A stretch of DNA of 64,000 nucleotides from Eremophila alpestris peregrina. Lineage: Eukaryota > Chordata > Aves > Passeriformes > Alaudidae. The position numbers and the translations under genes were made by a program. Positions 1-12,727 of the stretch are shown one piece after another (within the stretch, counting starts at the first letter, position 1; every line of letters begins with the position of its first letter). The notes beneath the pieces were generated by a model. The model was given only the letters and a program-made list of their open reading frames with translations. It did no database searches and had not been told where the DNA came from. The stretch lies in NCBI GenBank assembly GCA_009792885.1, contig WMCF01000174.1, forward strand, positions 564,171 to 628,170. Reading direction: 5' to 3'.

Positions 1-175
1 CCATCCAACCTGGCCTTGGGCACTGCCAGGGATCCAGGGACAGCCACAGCTTCTCTGAGCAGCCTGTGCCAAGGCCTGCTCACCCTCACAGCCAGGAATT
101 CCTTCCCAATATCCCAATCCTCTGGCACTAGGCAGCCATTCCTGGCCCTTGTGACAAGTCTTGCTCCAGAGAAAC
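1..175 (-). repeat. CR1 LINE 3'-region fragment
   Basis: Read on the minus strand, this stretch follows the familiar bird CR1 3' segment: a 'ggaaggaattcctggctgtgag' type run, then 'ggcacaggctgctcagag', then 'cccaaggccaggttggat'. It runs off the left edge of the window and ends near the T-run at 176-190. It lies in HMGN2 intron 3 in the same orientation as the gene. Confidence 0.85.
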
Positions 176-425
176 TTTTTTTTTTTTTTTAACATCCAGG
201 CCAAATAGCTTAGTTCTAGGAAAGCAAATAAAAACACATTTGAAACTGCAGCAGTTATTTGGTTTGTCCATTATTTTACCACTCCCACAGCACCACACAA
301 TGGGGCAGGTCCTTAAGGCAGGAACTTAATTTTCACCTCCAGCTCTGAGAGGCATTTCCACACCCAGTGGTCATGTGTAAAACCACCAAGAGTTGTGACA
401 TCCGTGCCCAGCAGAGGATACTCAC

Positions 426-1516
426 AGCAGATAACCTCGCTGATCTCCGCTGTGGCTGTTGGAAAAGGAAAACGGTTCCATTGAAATGACATGGAATATA
501 AACTCTCAAAATCTCACAAACTCGCTCTCTTCCCAAAGCAGTAAACCCCCAGAAATTATGTTTATAGTTCTTTAGTTTTAGAAATTATGTTTTTAGTTCC
601 CTTTTTCTGTGTTCTCGAGAAACATGAGGCCATGCCGTTGAAATTACTAATAGCTAATGATGGTTGAGTAGATTTTTCATGGTTAAAAGTAGATTTCTCA
701 TGGTCAAAGAACAGTTAAGACTCTGAAAAGTCAGAACCAATTGAGACCAACCCTCCCCCCTACTCCCCAGTTATTCTGCTGACGTTAAACCCCATCTTCC
801 AAGGGAAACACTTGATGATCCAACTTTCTCAAAGCACTGAACTTCTTACCTCATCCTTAACTTTGGCCTTATCGCCCTTGGTCTCTCCTTCAGCCTGGGG
901 ACACGGACACAGGTTGTAGGGACAAGTGATGGAGAGGATTCTCAGCCACCAGCCGCTACTGTAACACCCACCCCCAGATCTCCAGGGGAACATCCCCATC
1001 CCAGCCGCGGCGGGTACCGGCCCCTCCCCGCGGGGCCGGGGCGGGGGATGCCGGGGCACAACCCCGCACGGCGGCAGCGCAGGCGGGGCGGGATCCGCGG
1101 CCTCCCGGGGCCGGTGCGGGGCTGTCGCTGCCCCCCTCAGGGCGGGCCCCCCCCTCCCGCCCCCGCCGTTTTGGCGGCAAAGCTCCGCCGCCGCTTCCCG
1201 CCCTTTCCCGCCCCGCACCGGCGCCCCCCCCCCCCCCCCCGCCTCCCCTCACGCCGACCTCCCGCCAAAACCAACCGGTTCGCACCGGCGGGGACCGCCC
1301 GCCCCTCCCGCCGGTACCGGGCCCCGCGCCGCCCCCACCCCCGGTGAGGCCTCGCTGCTCCGTTACCGCCCCGAAAACGGCGGGGGGAGGATGGCAAAGT
1401 CCCGCCCCCCCTCCCACAGGCGGCTCCGTGAGGGGGGGGGGGGAACGGACACCGTGAGGGGGGAGAGGCCAGCGGGAGCGGGGGGCGGCAGCGGCACGTA
1501 CCTTTCTCTTCGGCAT
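426..1516 (-). CDS. HMGN2: HMGN2, high mobility group nucleosomal protein 2 (5' three coding exons, partial)
   Basis: HMGN2 is a small nuclear protein that binds nucleosome core particles and loosens chromatin. Coding exons seen: exon 1 1516-1502 (MPKRK), exon 2 894-850 (AEGETKGDKAKVKDE), exon 3 455-426 (PQRRSARLSA). Each is in phase 0 with AG acceptors and donors GTACGT, GTAAGA and GTGAGT. Exon 3 carries the diagnostic RRSARLSA core of the nucleosomal-binding domain. The lysine/proline-rich rest of the protein (roughly 60 further residues in the family) should lie beyond position 1; nothing matching it is found in 1-425. The start is the only ATG giving the MPKRK terminus shared by HMGN1 and HMGN2. 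HMGN2 rather than HMGN1 is chosen from the exon 2 sequence and from the neighbouring DHDDS and LIN28A. Confidence 0.93.
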
Positions 1517-1570
1517 GGCTCCGTGTGTGTGTGCGTGTGTGTGTATGTGTGTGTGTGTATGTGTGAAGGC
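1517..1570 (-). repeat. (CA)n microsatellite in the HMGN2 5' UTR
   Basis: On the plus strand this is an imperfect (TG)n tract with GC and TA interruptions, about 1521-1565. In the HMGN2 transcript it reads CACACA and ends a few bases before the start codon, so it should be in the 5' leader. Confidence 0.85.
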
Positions 1571-1734
1571 GAGCGGAGCGCGCTGGGCGGCGTGAGGGGG
1601 CGGAGGGAGCGGGCGGAGGGAGGCGGGGGTTGTTCGGGGGAGCCGGGCGCGGTGTGTGCGCGGGGGTTTGCGGGCGGCGGCGCGGGGAGCGGTGCGCGGG
1701 GGCTGCACCCGGCGGGCTGCGCTGCTCCCGACCC

Positions 1735-1850
1735 CACTAATTGGAATCGGGTGTTTATAAAGTTTTATATAGAGCCGGACGCGGCCCAACCGGTTCCAGC
1801 CGGATCCCCGCCGCCCCGCGCGCCCATTGGCCCGCGGGGGTCACGTGGGC
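1735..1850 (-). promoter_or_regulatory. HMGN2 core promoter: TATA box, CCAAT box, E-box
   Basis: Read on the minus strand there is a TATATAAAA box at 1771-1763, a CCAAT motif at 1830-1826 and a palindromic CACGTG E-box at 1842-1847. This spacing predicts transcription start near 1735-1740, giving a 5' leader of about 220 bases before the ATG at 1516. The elements sit inside a CpG island of about 1000-2200. The order CCAAT-TATA-start is inferred from sequence only. Confidence 0.6.
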
Positions 1851-3390
1851 TGGGGCCAAGGCGGGGAGGGGGGGCGCGCGGAGGGGGCGGCGCGCGCGCC
1901 ATTCCCCCCCCCCCCTCGGTGCGCGCGCGCGGGAAACCCGTGAGGGGAGGGGAGGGGAGGGGGGGGCAATGAGAAAATGGGGGGGGAAAAGGTAAAAAAT
2001 TAAAAAAAAGAAAAATGGGGACGTGAAAGGCGGCGGGGGATCAAAGGGGGACACCCCCGGCTGGCCGCGCGCAGGTGAGCGGAGCTGTTCCTTCAGCACC
2101 TCCGGCCCCGCGGGGCCCCCCGCGCACCGAGGGGTCCCCGGGGAAGCAGCGAGAGCCTTTTCTCCTCCAAAAACACGGGAAATGCGCCGAGCTGGGGCCG
2201 GGGAAGGAGGCGGCAGTGCTGGAAGAAGAGAGAAAAAAAAATGTTAAAAAGAGGTAAAACGACGTGAAATCAATTCACACAGGTGCCTGCTGCTTGTGCC
2301 AGGCGGCTCGGGAAGTTGGGCTCCGTCCAAGAGGGGACATTGCTCACACCTGGCACAGCCACAGCCCATCTGCTGCACATCCAGCTCAAGGTCTTCACGG
2401 CCACTTCACTGTGCCCCAAACTCCGCGCTTTTTACTTGAGCCACACTCAGAAAAACAGTCCAAGGAGCAACCTTCCCCCCCCCTTCCCTGCCCAGGTAAA
2501 CTCAGGTTTTCTCAGACCTCAGCCACGCATTTTTCCCAGCCATGCTGATTTTTCCCATATAAATTAAAGATGGAGGTTCAGTTCTCAGTGACAGCAGCCT
2601 GTGGCTCCATTCCCACAGATCCACTGGAAAGGTGCACTCCTGAAACTCTGGAGTTTGCCTGGGTAACTCATCTCCACCCTCTAACAAAGGAAGGGTCAGG
2701 GGGGAAATAACTGGAATTGCATTTACTGGAGTAACTCATGCAGGTGAAATGCACAAATTCAGGTAACAGGAACCTTCTGCCACTGTTAGAAGGACTCTTC
2801 CTCTTCCCCTACTCCAGCAATACCTTTTTTAAAATGGATTAAAAATTTCCATACAAGTATTTATAAACCAGATCCTTCACTTAGCTCACCTGCAACAGGA
2901 CCTGGACTTTGTGGAAAGCCACCACAGTGGCTTTTGTCACCTGTAGAGTCATAACACAATGGAAAAGCTTTTTTCTTTTTCTCTTAAGGAAAAAATGCAT
3001 TTTATGAGTAGAAGTCTCCCCATCAGCCTGGCAAAGCAGACTGGAGAGTTTCCATCTCATGGAGAGTACACTGTTTCCAGTTTCCTGGAGAAAATAAAAT
3101 ACAGTGAAAAGTTTAAAATCAACAGCTCTCATCATCTCAGCACATTTCTATCCAAATTCTCTCTGCTACTTACACAGAGGTGGTACCTGCACACAGCTTC
3201 ACCTGGGCAGGCTTTGCTCACACCAAACTGTAAAACCATCTTTCAGATCATCCCCAGGCTTACAGGAATCACATGAGGAGTCTGTCACAGATTAAATATT
3301 ATTATATTAAACCTGGATTCCAGCTTCATCACACCTTAAAATAAGCAGCTCTACATACTTTTAAACATTCAGGTTATTTTAAAAATAACT
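1850..3390. other. Spacer between the HMGN2 promoter and the DHDDS 3' end
   Basis: No exon is recognised. The first 400 bases are the distal CpG-rich part of the HMGN2 promoter, including G-runs and GCGCGC tracts near 1870-1960. From about 2250 onward the sequence becomes AT-richer and unremarkable, apart from short open frames without splice-site or family support. Confidence 0.6.
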
Positions 3391-3406
3391 TTGGTATGAA
3401 TATACT

Positions 3407-3412
3407 TTTATT
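3407..3412 (-). terminator. Polyadenylation signal, probable DHDDS 3' end
   Basis: AATAAA on the minus strand in an AT-rich setting, 1.2 kb downstream of the DHDDS stop codon. It would give a 3' UTR from 4625 to about 3390. Other distal sites cannot be excluded. Confidence 0.5.
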
Positions 3413-4625
3413 CCCAGTTTGACTACACATTTCTCTTCACAATCACAGGCCAAGTGCTCAGTGTGCAGCACTTACAAGGCTTTTAAATCTGCATTTTGTG
3501 GTTTTCACCTGGAGGTAAGAAGAAACACTTCAAGCCCAGCAACAGCTGGTACTGCCACACCTGTGTGTGCATCAGGAGCACAAATCAAGACATTTTCAGT
3601 TATTTTGATCATGGGGACAGAATGCAGGAGGAATCAGAGACAGTCTTGGAAATCAGCCTGTCCATCTCCCTGCCCATGGAAAACTGAGAACAAGGAATAT
3701 CCACAGCTGCTCTGGCCACTCCCATCAACCTCAGCCAAACAGCCCTTCTGAACCACTCTGCCTGGGGTCAGAGGTTGGTTTTGGCTACTGTACTCCTGAA
3801 TTAAGCCCAGCCTCATTCCCTGGAATTCCCTCAGAGGGTTTGGCATATGGTAGCCATCACCATGCTTAGCCAATTCCCTTTCCTTCCAAGGTCCATTCCC
3901 AATCAATCCTGTTCTCCTGCCTGCTCAGGGCCTTTCCCAAGGTGAGTGTGGTCCAACACCAGCACCTTCTGCACTGGGTTTTCCCCACATGTGCTGCTCT
4001 ACTCAGGAGAGATCTCAGAACCTGCTGTTTTTCTTAACAGCAAGGCTGGGAACCTTTCCTTTAGCTCTCTGGAAAGCAGGAGTGGATACATCCAAGCCAG
4101 CAGAGCCAGGTGGGGAAAAGACGAGATGCACTCACTGAGAAGGCAGTGGGGAATGTCCCTGACACCAGGAGTAATCCTCTCCCTGCACAACGGATTGATG
4201 GGACAGCAGAGGACATCTCAACACAAGATTCCCTACTGCAAAGCCATGGAAAGAATCCAAGCCCAGACTGATTTAACAGGACTGAAGTGCTTTGGCTGGG
4301 CCATCTCAGGAGGACTCAGACAGCTGGAGGAGGCTCACTGCAGTTAACTTCTCATCACCGGAGCACCTGCTCTGCCAAGGACCCAGCAGCAGAGACCCAG
4401 CAGGGTGCAGGGATCTGTCACGAGGGCAGGGAGGTGACACAGGATGGCACCACCTTCCCCAGCAGCATCACAGAGCAGGAGAGTTCACAGCAGCCACCCC
4501 TGCCCCGGGCAGAGCCAGCGGGGCGGGAGCTCCTGGAGCAGCCCACGGCAGGACCCCACTGAGCCAGTCCCTCTGGGCAGCAGCTGCTCCCTCTGAACAG
4601 TGTTCCCCAGAGCCCAGCACCTGTG

Positions 4626-7600
4626 TCATGCAGACACCGGGCACAATCTCTCAAAGAAGTCTGCTCTCTTGTGCTCCAGGGCCTGCAGGAAGCCCTGGAT
4701 CCTCTCCTCGCGCAGGGCCGTGCGCTCCTGCAGCAGCGTCCGCCGGCGCCGCGCGTCTCCGTGGGACACACTCCCCTCCTGCTGCAGCTGCTGGCTCACG
4801 TAGGCCTGGTCCCTCTCCATCTGCTGCCGCCTCCTCTCCTCCAGGTACGAGTCTCTGGCCTTCTGGAGTGAAGAGCAGAGTGTTAGGGGATTTCCACCCT
4901 CAAAGTGCAGTTGTGTTTATTGTCCAGAAAAGCCTCAGCTCACCACTGCAGGGGCAGTACCTGACATCTACCAGGCACCAAAACAGGGTCCAGCTGATCC
5001 TGGGACTTCCACAGGCTGGGAAGTGAAATGGCAGCCATTAGAAGTGATGCTGTTTGAGCTGATGGAAGGAGATCTTTTATCCTCCAAATCAAGGTGGTTT
5101 CTGTACCGTGTCACCCCTTCCATCCTGCTGCCCAGCCACATTCCAAAAGCAGCAGCACAGTCCCAAAGCAGCCACAGCTGCTGTAAAACATCCTGGCCCC
5201 CACAGTCCTCACTGACACCAATTCTTCCACCAAGAGAATTTGCTTCCTGAGCTCTCTTGAATTTCAAGATCACCTATTTTATATTTAAAAAGACTCCTAA
5301 ATCTGAGTTCCTCTGAGGGAGAAGTCCTCCCTTTGCACAATTGAGAGGGTTCCCTGGAAAAAAAGGGCAGCCTCAGACACTGCAAAGTGGCTCTCACAGG
5401 GAGAAAACTGAGCACAGAACAAACATGGACAATGAGAAACCTTGATAATGGCATGGCATGAACACATCCAGCCACCAAGCAGAACTAAGAAAAGATGAGA
5501 ATAGCTGGGAACAGAAGCTGCATTTGTTGCCTGTCAGAAACCAGCACCAGGAGCAAAGTCAGAACAGTGACCTTACTGTTCCAGACAGAAGCCAAGCTCA
5601 TGGCAATGACAAACACTACTGCCTTTTTTGCTCCCCTCTTCATGCAGAAGGTGAACTGCCATTAGTTGTGCTAATACAATGAATTGCTGGTAGGAAAAGG
5701 GCAGACTTGGGCCAGAAATAGGAACAAAAGAGGTTAAGGACATGGAGAGTTTGGATGCTGCCAGACTGGCTGCACTTGATCAAATTCAGCCATAACCACA
5801 ACTGCCTGTAATCTCTTTGACAACTCTCAGGGGTGAGCAAGGTCCCTGAAGGTAGGAAAGGGCAATGCAATGTCTGCCTTTGAAAGGAGGGCCCAAATAA
5901 TGAAGGAGCAGACACATTCAGCAGTGAGATACAGAGATGAGGAGCTGCCACACTGAGTCCTTCTGCCAGTCTCTGCTGTCTCTGTCACGAGCTGCTGCCC
6001 CCCACATTCCTCCATCAGGAGTTGCAGCTCCCACAATCATTTGGCTTAAAAATAGCCAAACTCCTGTCTCACTACTGAATTGGCCAGCTGTGTCAGAACC
6101 AGGTCAGGGAGAGCTCACAGCAACACATCTAAAAGGAGAGGAACAATGTCAGTGAGCAAGAGGAACAATCCCTTCAGCAGGTACATCTGGAGCCACCAGA
6201 AAGAGATCACTTGTCCACAGACTCACAGCTCAGGCAGCCTCATTTCAGCTCCCAGAAAGGAAACTCCAAACCCAGTTGTTACAACCCTAAAAACAGCAGT
6301 GGAGTTAGAGGAGGAGCCTGTGAGTACTCCCTGCTTGCTCCAGGGAGAACACAGCTTACAGCACTGCTGAAGGGTCTGAGCTGGACTGGCAGATTCCAGC
6401 CTGTGGCAGACCAGGGGTGCTCACCTGGACTGTGAGGTCTGGGACAGCTGCTCCAGCTGGTGGAAGGAGCAATGGGGAACAGAGACAGGGCTGACTTTGG
6501 GTATTCTGCTGAAAGCAGAGGAGTCTGCCCACACACCAAGACCTTGTAACAAGCCCCAGGGGTGCAGGAGAAGCAACACTTGAGCTGCTACTGAAACAAG
6601 ATCTTAACCAGCAATCACTGCTGCCACTTGGCAGCCTCTCACCTGATCTCAGCTGCTGTGCTCTAACACATGGCTGGGCCTTCCCTTACCTGTAAAGCAC
6701 TGTAGTTCATCTGGAACTGAAGGATAGCTTCACACAAGTTCCAAAAGGAATATTCTGGCCACAAGACTGACTGGAACACCAGGCATGAATGGGATGTCTG
6801 CAGAAAGCAAGATCACCAACAGTTTAATCACTGAGCAAGAGAAAAAGTCATTAAGGTGCAACTCTGTTGGGTAAACTATGCCACCTTCCCCACAAAGGTT
6901 TCACCCAGGCTGTGTTATCAGATTCTGCTTAAAATGAGGCAAAAACCAGCTAGGAGAGTGTGAAATTGCAGAGTGTGGAGTCCTCCTAACTAGTTTTTAA
7001 TGCTGGGGCACCAGTCATCCACTCCTGCAAAGGCATCAGCAGAATTCTTTCTAATGCTGTGTTGGTCTTCAGAGAGGTATTTTTAATAGCTGAAGCATCA
7101 CAGACTTATAAAAAACCTAAAATAGCAACACTGGAGTAGCAAAGGCTAAGGGAATAACAGTTGAACTGAGGATCAGGACATGACATTTAAGCCATTCTTC
7201 AGATGACATCTCATGATATTCCTTACTGCCCACTCATGAAATTTAAACTGCTTCATGAAGCCAAGAGTTGTGGTGCACTGAAGATATCCTTGAGCTGGAT
7301 GATGAAAGACTTCAAGTCAAAACCTATTTTTGCCACCAAGTTCCCCACAGTTTCAGGTAAATATGTTCCTGTGATGGCTGCTACAACAATCCAACACTCA
7401 ACAGGATTCCCCTGCCACAGAGAGGAGCAGGCAAAGTCTTATTTCATAGCATCAACACCCACCCAGGGTATAGGTGTGCCCAAAACCAGGGGGAGGACAG
7501 GGGATGCCTTGGCAGGCAAGCACAGCTCAGGCCAGACAACTTCTGAGAACCTGCCAATTAAATAATTGGGAATGGGAACATTTGATGTGGTTGCCTAAAG

Positions 7601-10600
7601 GCAATTGGGTTTTGGCTCCAAACTGTAAATGTAAATAACATGTGAGCTTCAGCTGAAGCACCTCCACTCAAATGTTCTCTACACACAAGTAACTATCTAA
7701 AGGTGAGAGCTAACACAAACAAGAAACAGATTGCTCAGAGGTGCCCCAGCACCCAGTCCTTCCTGAAGTTACCTAACCCCACCAGAAGGAGGTTCAGAGC
7801 CCTCACATCCAGGAGCCACTGGAACAGCAGCACTCCCTGGGGTGAGGATGGAATGTGCCAAGGAGAAAACAGAGACTTTACCTGCCAGAGCAAGAAATCA
7901 CTGAGGCGAACCTCTCCAGAGGTTCTGATTAGCAGGTCTGGGTCAGGGGAGTTGTTGGTGTACAGACATTTATCCAGCAGAGCCTCTGACACGTCACTGA
8001 AATCACACACAACTCATCAGAACCCTTCCCTCACCTGAGGGATGTGGCACAAAGCAGAATTAAGGGGTTTTGTGCAAACTCAGGGCTGCAAATCAAAACT
8101 GGGTGGTGGAACCACAGAGAATCATCAGCTTGCTTCTGCCAGACACTGCTGTCTGCTCCACAGGCTATTCCAAATGCTATTCCAGCCCCCAGAGCATCCC
8201 ACTCCATGCTCTTTGAAACATAACACAGTGGTGGCAGCAGACTGTGAGGGCTCCCATCTGGAGCAGGGAGCAGAGCGTAACTATTCCTTCTCCTTCAGGG
8301 TGGAGGAACAGTGCAGCATTCATGATTCATCTGTTGTTTGACCTCACAGCTAAGACTGTCAGCCAAGCAGCCAATTGTTGTGGCATGAAATCTGCCTTCA
8401 CATTTAAACTAACTTAAGACACAGACCTAATTTCTCTTCTGTCTTGGTTGTGTATCTATCACCATGGTAACTGAAATAATAAAAGCCAAACATTGCATAG
8501 TAACTTTAAGTCATTTGTTCCAGTCACACTGGTTTAATGAGACCTATTGAAAAGCCACTTGGCTTCTGAGGGGATCCTCATGCAGTGTGAGTGGCAGGAC
8601 AGGCAGCATTCATCCCAAAGCCTCACACAGAAAGCCAAGAGTTACCTGGGTTCCAGCAGCCCCTGCTCCACCCCCCAGGCCATCTCCCTGACAGCATTGC
8701 TGATCTCATGTCTCGAGGTGTATGCAAAGCACACGTTCAGAAAGCACCTGCAAACAGGAGAGATGTGAGAGGCTCATCCTGGGGAGGCCCAGCAGATGAC
8801 AGAGAGAAACAAGAGGTGTAGCATGTCTGACAATCACAGCCCTCATGCACAGGAGGAAGAGGTGAGCTATCAGCTCTGGGTGTCACTCACTTGTTGTAGT
8901 TCCTGGTTGCCAGCACAGCCTGGGCAATCAGCTCCTGGATATCCAGGGGCAGGAGGGGCAGGTCCCCCAGCACACGGATGCACACCCCGTGCTTCTTCAG
9001 GTTCTCCCTGCAGCCAAACACAGAAAACACATCAGGCCCTGCTGCACAAGGGCCAACAGCCACCCACAGCTTCAACAAACTGGCAACTGGAGAAAGGCAA
9101 AGCCACCAAAAGGTGCAAAGCTGGCTGAGATCTGATCATCCCAAACCATCCCATAAAGGCACAGTGATCATTGCCCACACCAATGAGGTACAGACAGAAC
9201 CAGAGGACCAGGAAATGATCACAGATTAGGCCTCCCTACCTATGGAAGCTTAGAATACAACCACAGCCTTTGGGCACCTCTAAATAACCAAAAATTAAGA
9301 AACAAAGCACTGATATTTATGAAAAGATCTGGCACTCTGTGTGTATCTGGAAGCTGTCCTTGTCCCCATGGTTTGGAGCTGGCACAACCCTGATGTGCAG
9401 GGTGCAAGCACAGAGCTCTGCACCCCATCCAGGCAGGCACAGCCCCTCCAGCCTCTGCAGCTGGGGAAGGCTCTCCTCCCTTTACCCACCCTCACACCCT
9501 GGAACAGCCCTGCAATGCCTGTCCTGCCCTGAGGGACACACAGAGGGGACTCACTGCTCCTCCAGGAGGCGGCTGAACTTCTGCCTGGCCAGGTCCATCA
9601 GCCCTTCCACCTCCTCCTGGGAGCGCTTGAAGTTCTCAATGCTGAAGGCATAAACTGTCACCTCCCGAATGCCCAGGTTCAGGCACCACCTCAGGGTCTG
9701 CAGCAAGACAAAAGGTAACAGTCAGGCCAGCAGGGCACAACTCCTCCCTGTAAAACCTTCCTGTGGTTTCCCACCAGGCCAGGACTGGATCAAAACAAAT
9801 GACAATCAAAAATATGAAACCCCTAGGTGTGAATTTCAGATTCATTTTAAAGAACAGGATGAAAATATCACTACCTGAGGATGAGAATCCATCACAGGGG
9901 ACTCATCCAGCCAGGAAAAGCACTGCTGGTTTATAAATACTATAATACTGTACCTCTCAAAACCTTCTCAAAGAAAGTCAACCTGTTTCACAGAAATAAA
10001 AGCCTTGAGATTTGTAAGGTAGATATTTCACCTGAGTGCCAAACAGAAGAAAAAATATCTGAATAGAACAGAGAGGGAGCAGCTGAAGCTGTGAATCTTT
10101 GTGGTGAACATCAGCTCCAAGCATAGGCTCCAGGGAAGGAAGGAACACAGGACCCCAGTCCAGCAGCAAACCCAGCCCAAACCTGCACCACACAAAGGCA
10201 GAAAACATCCTCCCCACCTGTGCCAGCTTATCAAAGCCCTGGGAATGTCCCTGCTGCCTCTCCACGTGGCACTTCTGGGCGTAGCGGCGGTTACCGTCCA
10301 TGATGAAGGCAATGTGCTTGGGCATGGGACCTGCCTGGAGAACAGGGACACAGGAGAGCAGCAGATGGGCAGGCCTGTGCAGCACAGGGAGCTCAGCCCA
10401 TCCCCAGCAGCCCTGCCAGCAGTGCAGAGCTGTCTGCCAGCAGGAAACCTGCAGGGGAATGGTGCTCATGTCCCCAGTTCAGGGTCTGCAAAGGAACAGC
10501 TCAGTGCTGGCCACTGCCTGAACTGCAAAGGAGCTTTGCCCTCCCCATTTCAGAGTCTCCAATAGAAACAGCTCAGTGCTGGCAATTCCCTGAAAGCAGC

Positions 10601-11228
10601 TTTGCCCTCCCCATTTCTCTCAGGACAGAGCTGCAGTGCCCAGGAGCTCAGTGCTGCAACAGCTGCAGCCATGGAGGAGGGCACACAGGGGTTTGTGCTG
10701 CATTTTTTATTTCACACACAAAGAAAACAAGAAAAGGTTGGAAGACTTCCCCAAACAAAGAGGATTGTTCCTTTCCTGACCTCGCTGGGCCTCACAAGGG
10801 CAGCACCATCAGTCTCAAGGAAAGAATTTTCCTGGAACTGCTGAGTTTTTGTTCCAATAATCAGCTTCCTTAAACTCCCAGCGTGAGGATCTCTCTCCCC
10901 TCCCTCCTTCCCATGCCCTGCCTTCATCAGCAAGGGCACAAATCCTCCTTGGCAAGCACTGCCTGCAGCCTTGCTCATTTGCAAGGCTAAGCCTAAGTAA
11001 TCTCCCAGCCTGGGATGCAGTTCAGGGATGCACAGGCAGTGCCAGCACTGTGTGTGCTCCTGCCAACAACACTCCCTTTGCAGAGCACTGCAGCCACAGA
11101 GACACTTCCACCCTGAAGAACCTGCCAGCTCTTCACCACAAAATCCACGCAAAGCCATCCCTTACCTTAATGATGTTGGCACAGAACCTCTCTATGATGG
11201 TCAGCTCGCCCTCTCTGATCCACGACAT
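4626..11228 (-). CDS. DHDDS: DHDDS, dehydrodolichyl diphosphate synthase catalytic subunit (complete)
   Basis: This is the cis-prenyltransferase subunit that, with the NUS1/NgBR partner at the ER membrane, extends farnesyl diphosphate with isopentenyl diphosphate to make dolichol precursors for protein glycosylation. Coding exons: 11228-11166, 10334-10218, 9697-9555, 9007-8891, 8747-8646, 7996-7882, 6797-6690 and 4862-4626. Phases close exactly and give 333 aa, the same length as the human protein. The start MSWIREGELT and the motif FIMDGNRRYA (catalytic Asp and phosphate-binding Asn-Arg-Arg, about residues 30-40) are clear. So are YAFSIENFKRS, RTSGEVRLSDFLLWQ and WPEYSFWNL. The C terminus is a charged helix, RRRQQMERDQAYVSQQ, ending in CPVSA. 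All introns are GT-AG. A non-coding first exon ending near 12153 is inferred. Confidence 0.97.
10490..10622. repeat. Tandem duplication of about 65-70 bp in DHDDS intron 1 of the coding part
   Basis: The block beginning 'aacagctcagtgctggc' and ending 'gctttgccctccccattt' occurs twice in a row with a few differences. It is a local duplication with no sign of coding. Confidence 0.7.
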
Positions 11229-11819
11229 TTTTTACTGAGAGCTCCTTTCCTTTTTCAAAGGGAAGATGAAAATAAAAGGGTTAAAGGTGATTGTTTGGGC
11301 CCAAAGCAAACAAAAATCAGCTCTGACTCGCTGCTCTGGAGTCCTTTACATTGTTTGTGCAAGCCCTCTGACAAGCAGGCAGTGGGGAAGCTCAGAAACA
11401 GGCTCTGGAATTTTCCAGCTGTGTCATCAGAGTGGGTTCTGCACCAGCTGGTGCAGGAAAACCATCCCTGAGTCCCCCAGCCTGCAGGACTGGTTCGTAC
11501 AGAGCCACTGTGGGTGCCACCAGCACAAACAGGGCAGAGCCAACCACCCGGAGCTCATCCCACCGTCCAGGGCAGCAGCAGATTGAGCTACAGAGTTCAT
11601 TCTCCGTGTGGGCTTTGCCTCCTCCCTCAGGAAGGGATCGCTGCCCGCAGCCACAGAACACTGAGGCGAGCAGCTGCTGAACCTCGGGCTGCTCCTAAAG
11701 CTCCCCTTGCACGGCTCGGGCTGACACACCCAAGGCCAGCGCTGGCTGCTAACGGGCACCAACGCTTTCCACGCGGTTTTACACGGTCATCCCAAAGAAC
11801 AGCCCGCACAGAGAGCGGC

Positions 11820-12320
11820 ACGCCCGGGGCACAGCAGCGAGGGCCGCGCCTCGCTCCCCGGGGCCGGTGGGCACAGCCGGGAGGCTCCGGCCCCCGGGAC
11901 CCCGTCCCGCCCCCGGCAGCGAGCGGAGCCGGCGGAGAGCGGGACACACACCCCGACCCTGCGGGGGACTCCCTGGCGGGGAGCGCACGGTGGGGACGGG
12001 GCGTCCCTGAGGCCTCCGCCGGCTCCGTGAGGGGAGGGACGCGGGGGAGGGAGACACGCCGCGCCCGCAACGCCCCCGCCATGCCCGGCAAGGCCCGGTA
12101 ACCCCGGCTCTGCCCCAGTAAACCCCGGCTCTGCCCCGGTCCCTCCCGGTACCTGCCCCGGCGGCGCCGCCTCAGTCTCCGCCGGAGGGTGACGTGCGCT
12201 TCCGCTTACGTCACACGGCGGCGCCCACAGGGGCGCGACGGCGCAGGGGCGGGGCCGCGCGTGCGCAGGGGGCGGGGCCGCGCGTGCGCAGGGGGCGGGG
12301 CCGCGCGTGCGCAGGGCTGA
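11820..12320 (-). promoter_or_regulatory. DHDDS CpG-island promoter and non-coding first exon
   Basis: A dense CpG island covers the 5' end of DHDDS. A plausible untranslated first exon ends at 12153 with the donor GTACCGGG. Upstream are CRE-like sequences (TGACGTG about 12190, TACGTCA about 12209). A 22-23 bp unit containing a GGGGCGGGGC Sp1 box and a CGCGTGCGCA NRF1-like box is repeated three times at 12241-12308. No TATA box is seen, consistent with a housekeeping promoter. Confidence 0.65.
12241..12316. repeat. Triple tandem Sp1/NRF1-like unit
   Basis: Units at 12241-12262, 12263-12285 and 12286-12308, followed by a partial copy, differ by only one base in length. Each has one GC box and one TGCGCA core. 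Confidence 0.85.
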
Positions 12321-12436
12321 GGGGAGCTGTGAGGGGAGGGGAGATGGGGAGGGACAGGACACAGGGAATGGCTTCAAAAGACAAAAGGGCGGGGATAAAT
12401 GGGCAAGAAATGCTCCTTTTGTGAGGGGGGTGAGGC

Positions 12437-12585
12437 TCTGGATCCCTGGAGGTGCCCAAGGCCAGGTTGGATGGTGCTTGGAGCACTCTGGGACTGTGGG
12501 AGGTGTCCCTGCCATGGCAGGAGTGGGATTGCTGGATGGGCTTTCATGTCCCTGCCACCCAAACCAGTCTGTGTTCCTGTGACTG
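12437..12585 (+). repeat. CR1 LINE 3'-end fragment
   Basis: It matches the CR1 tail in order: 'gatccctggaggtgccca', 'aggccaggttggatgg', 'gaggtgtccctgccatggca' and 'cccaaaccagtctgtg'. It lies between the DHDDS promoter and the LIN28A polyadenylation signal. Confidence 0.9.
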
Positions 12586-12721
12586 GGGCACTTCTGGGGG
12601 GCTGCAGGTTCCCAGCACAACCCCTCTGCCCTGGTACCCCCCATGTGGGCTCCTCAATCCCAGGGGAGAAAAACAAAAGTAACCACACACAGAACATCAC
12701 CAGCAGCCATTGCCCATGGTC

Positions 12722-12727
12722 TTTATT
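12722..12727 (-). terminator. Polyadenylation signal of LIN28A
   Basis: AATAAA on the minus strand, followed by the CR1 fragment and then the DHDDS promoter. It gives LIN28A a 3' UTR of about 2.7 kb, in line with the long LIN28A 3' UTR of other vertebrates. Confidence 0.6.
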
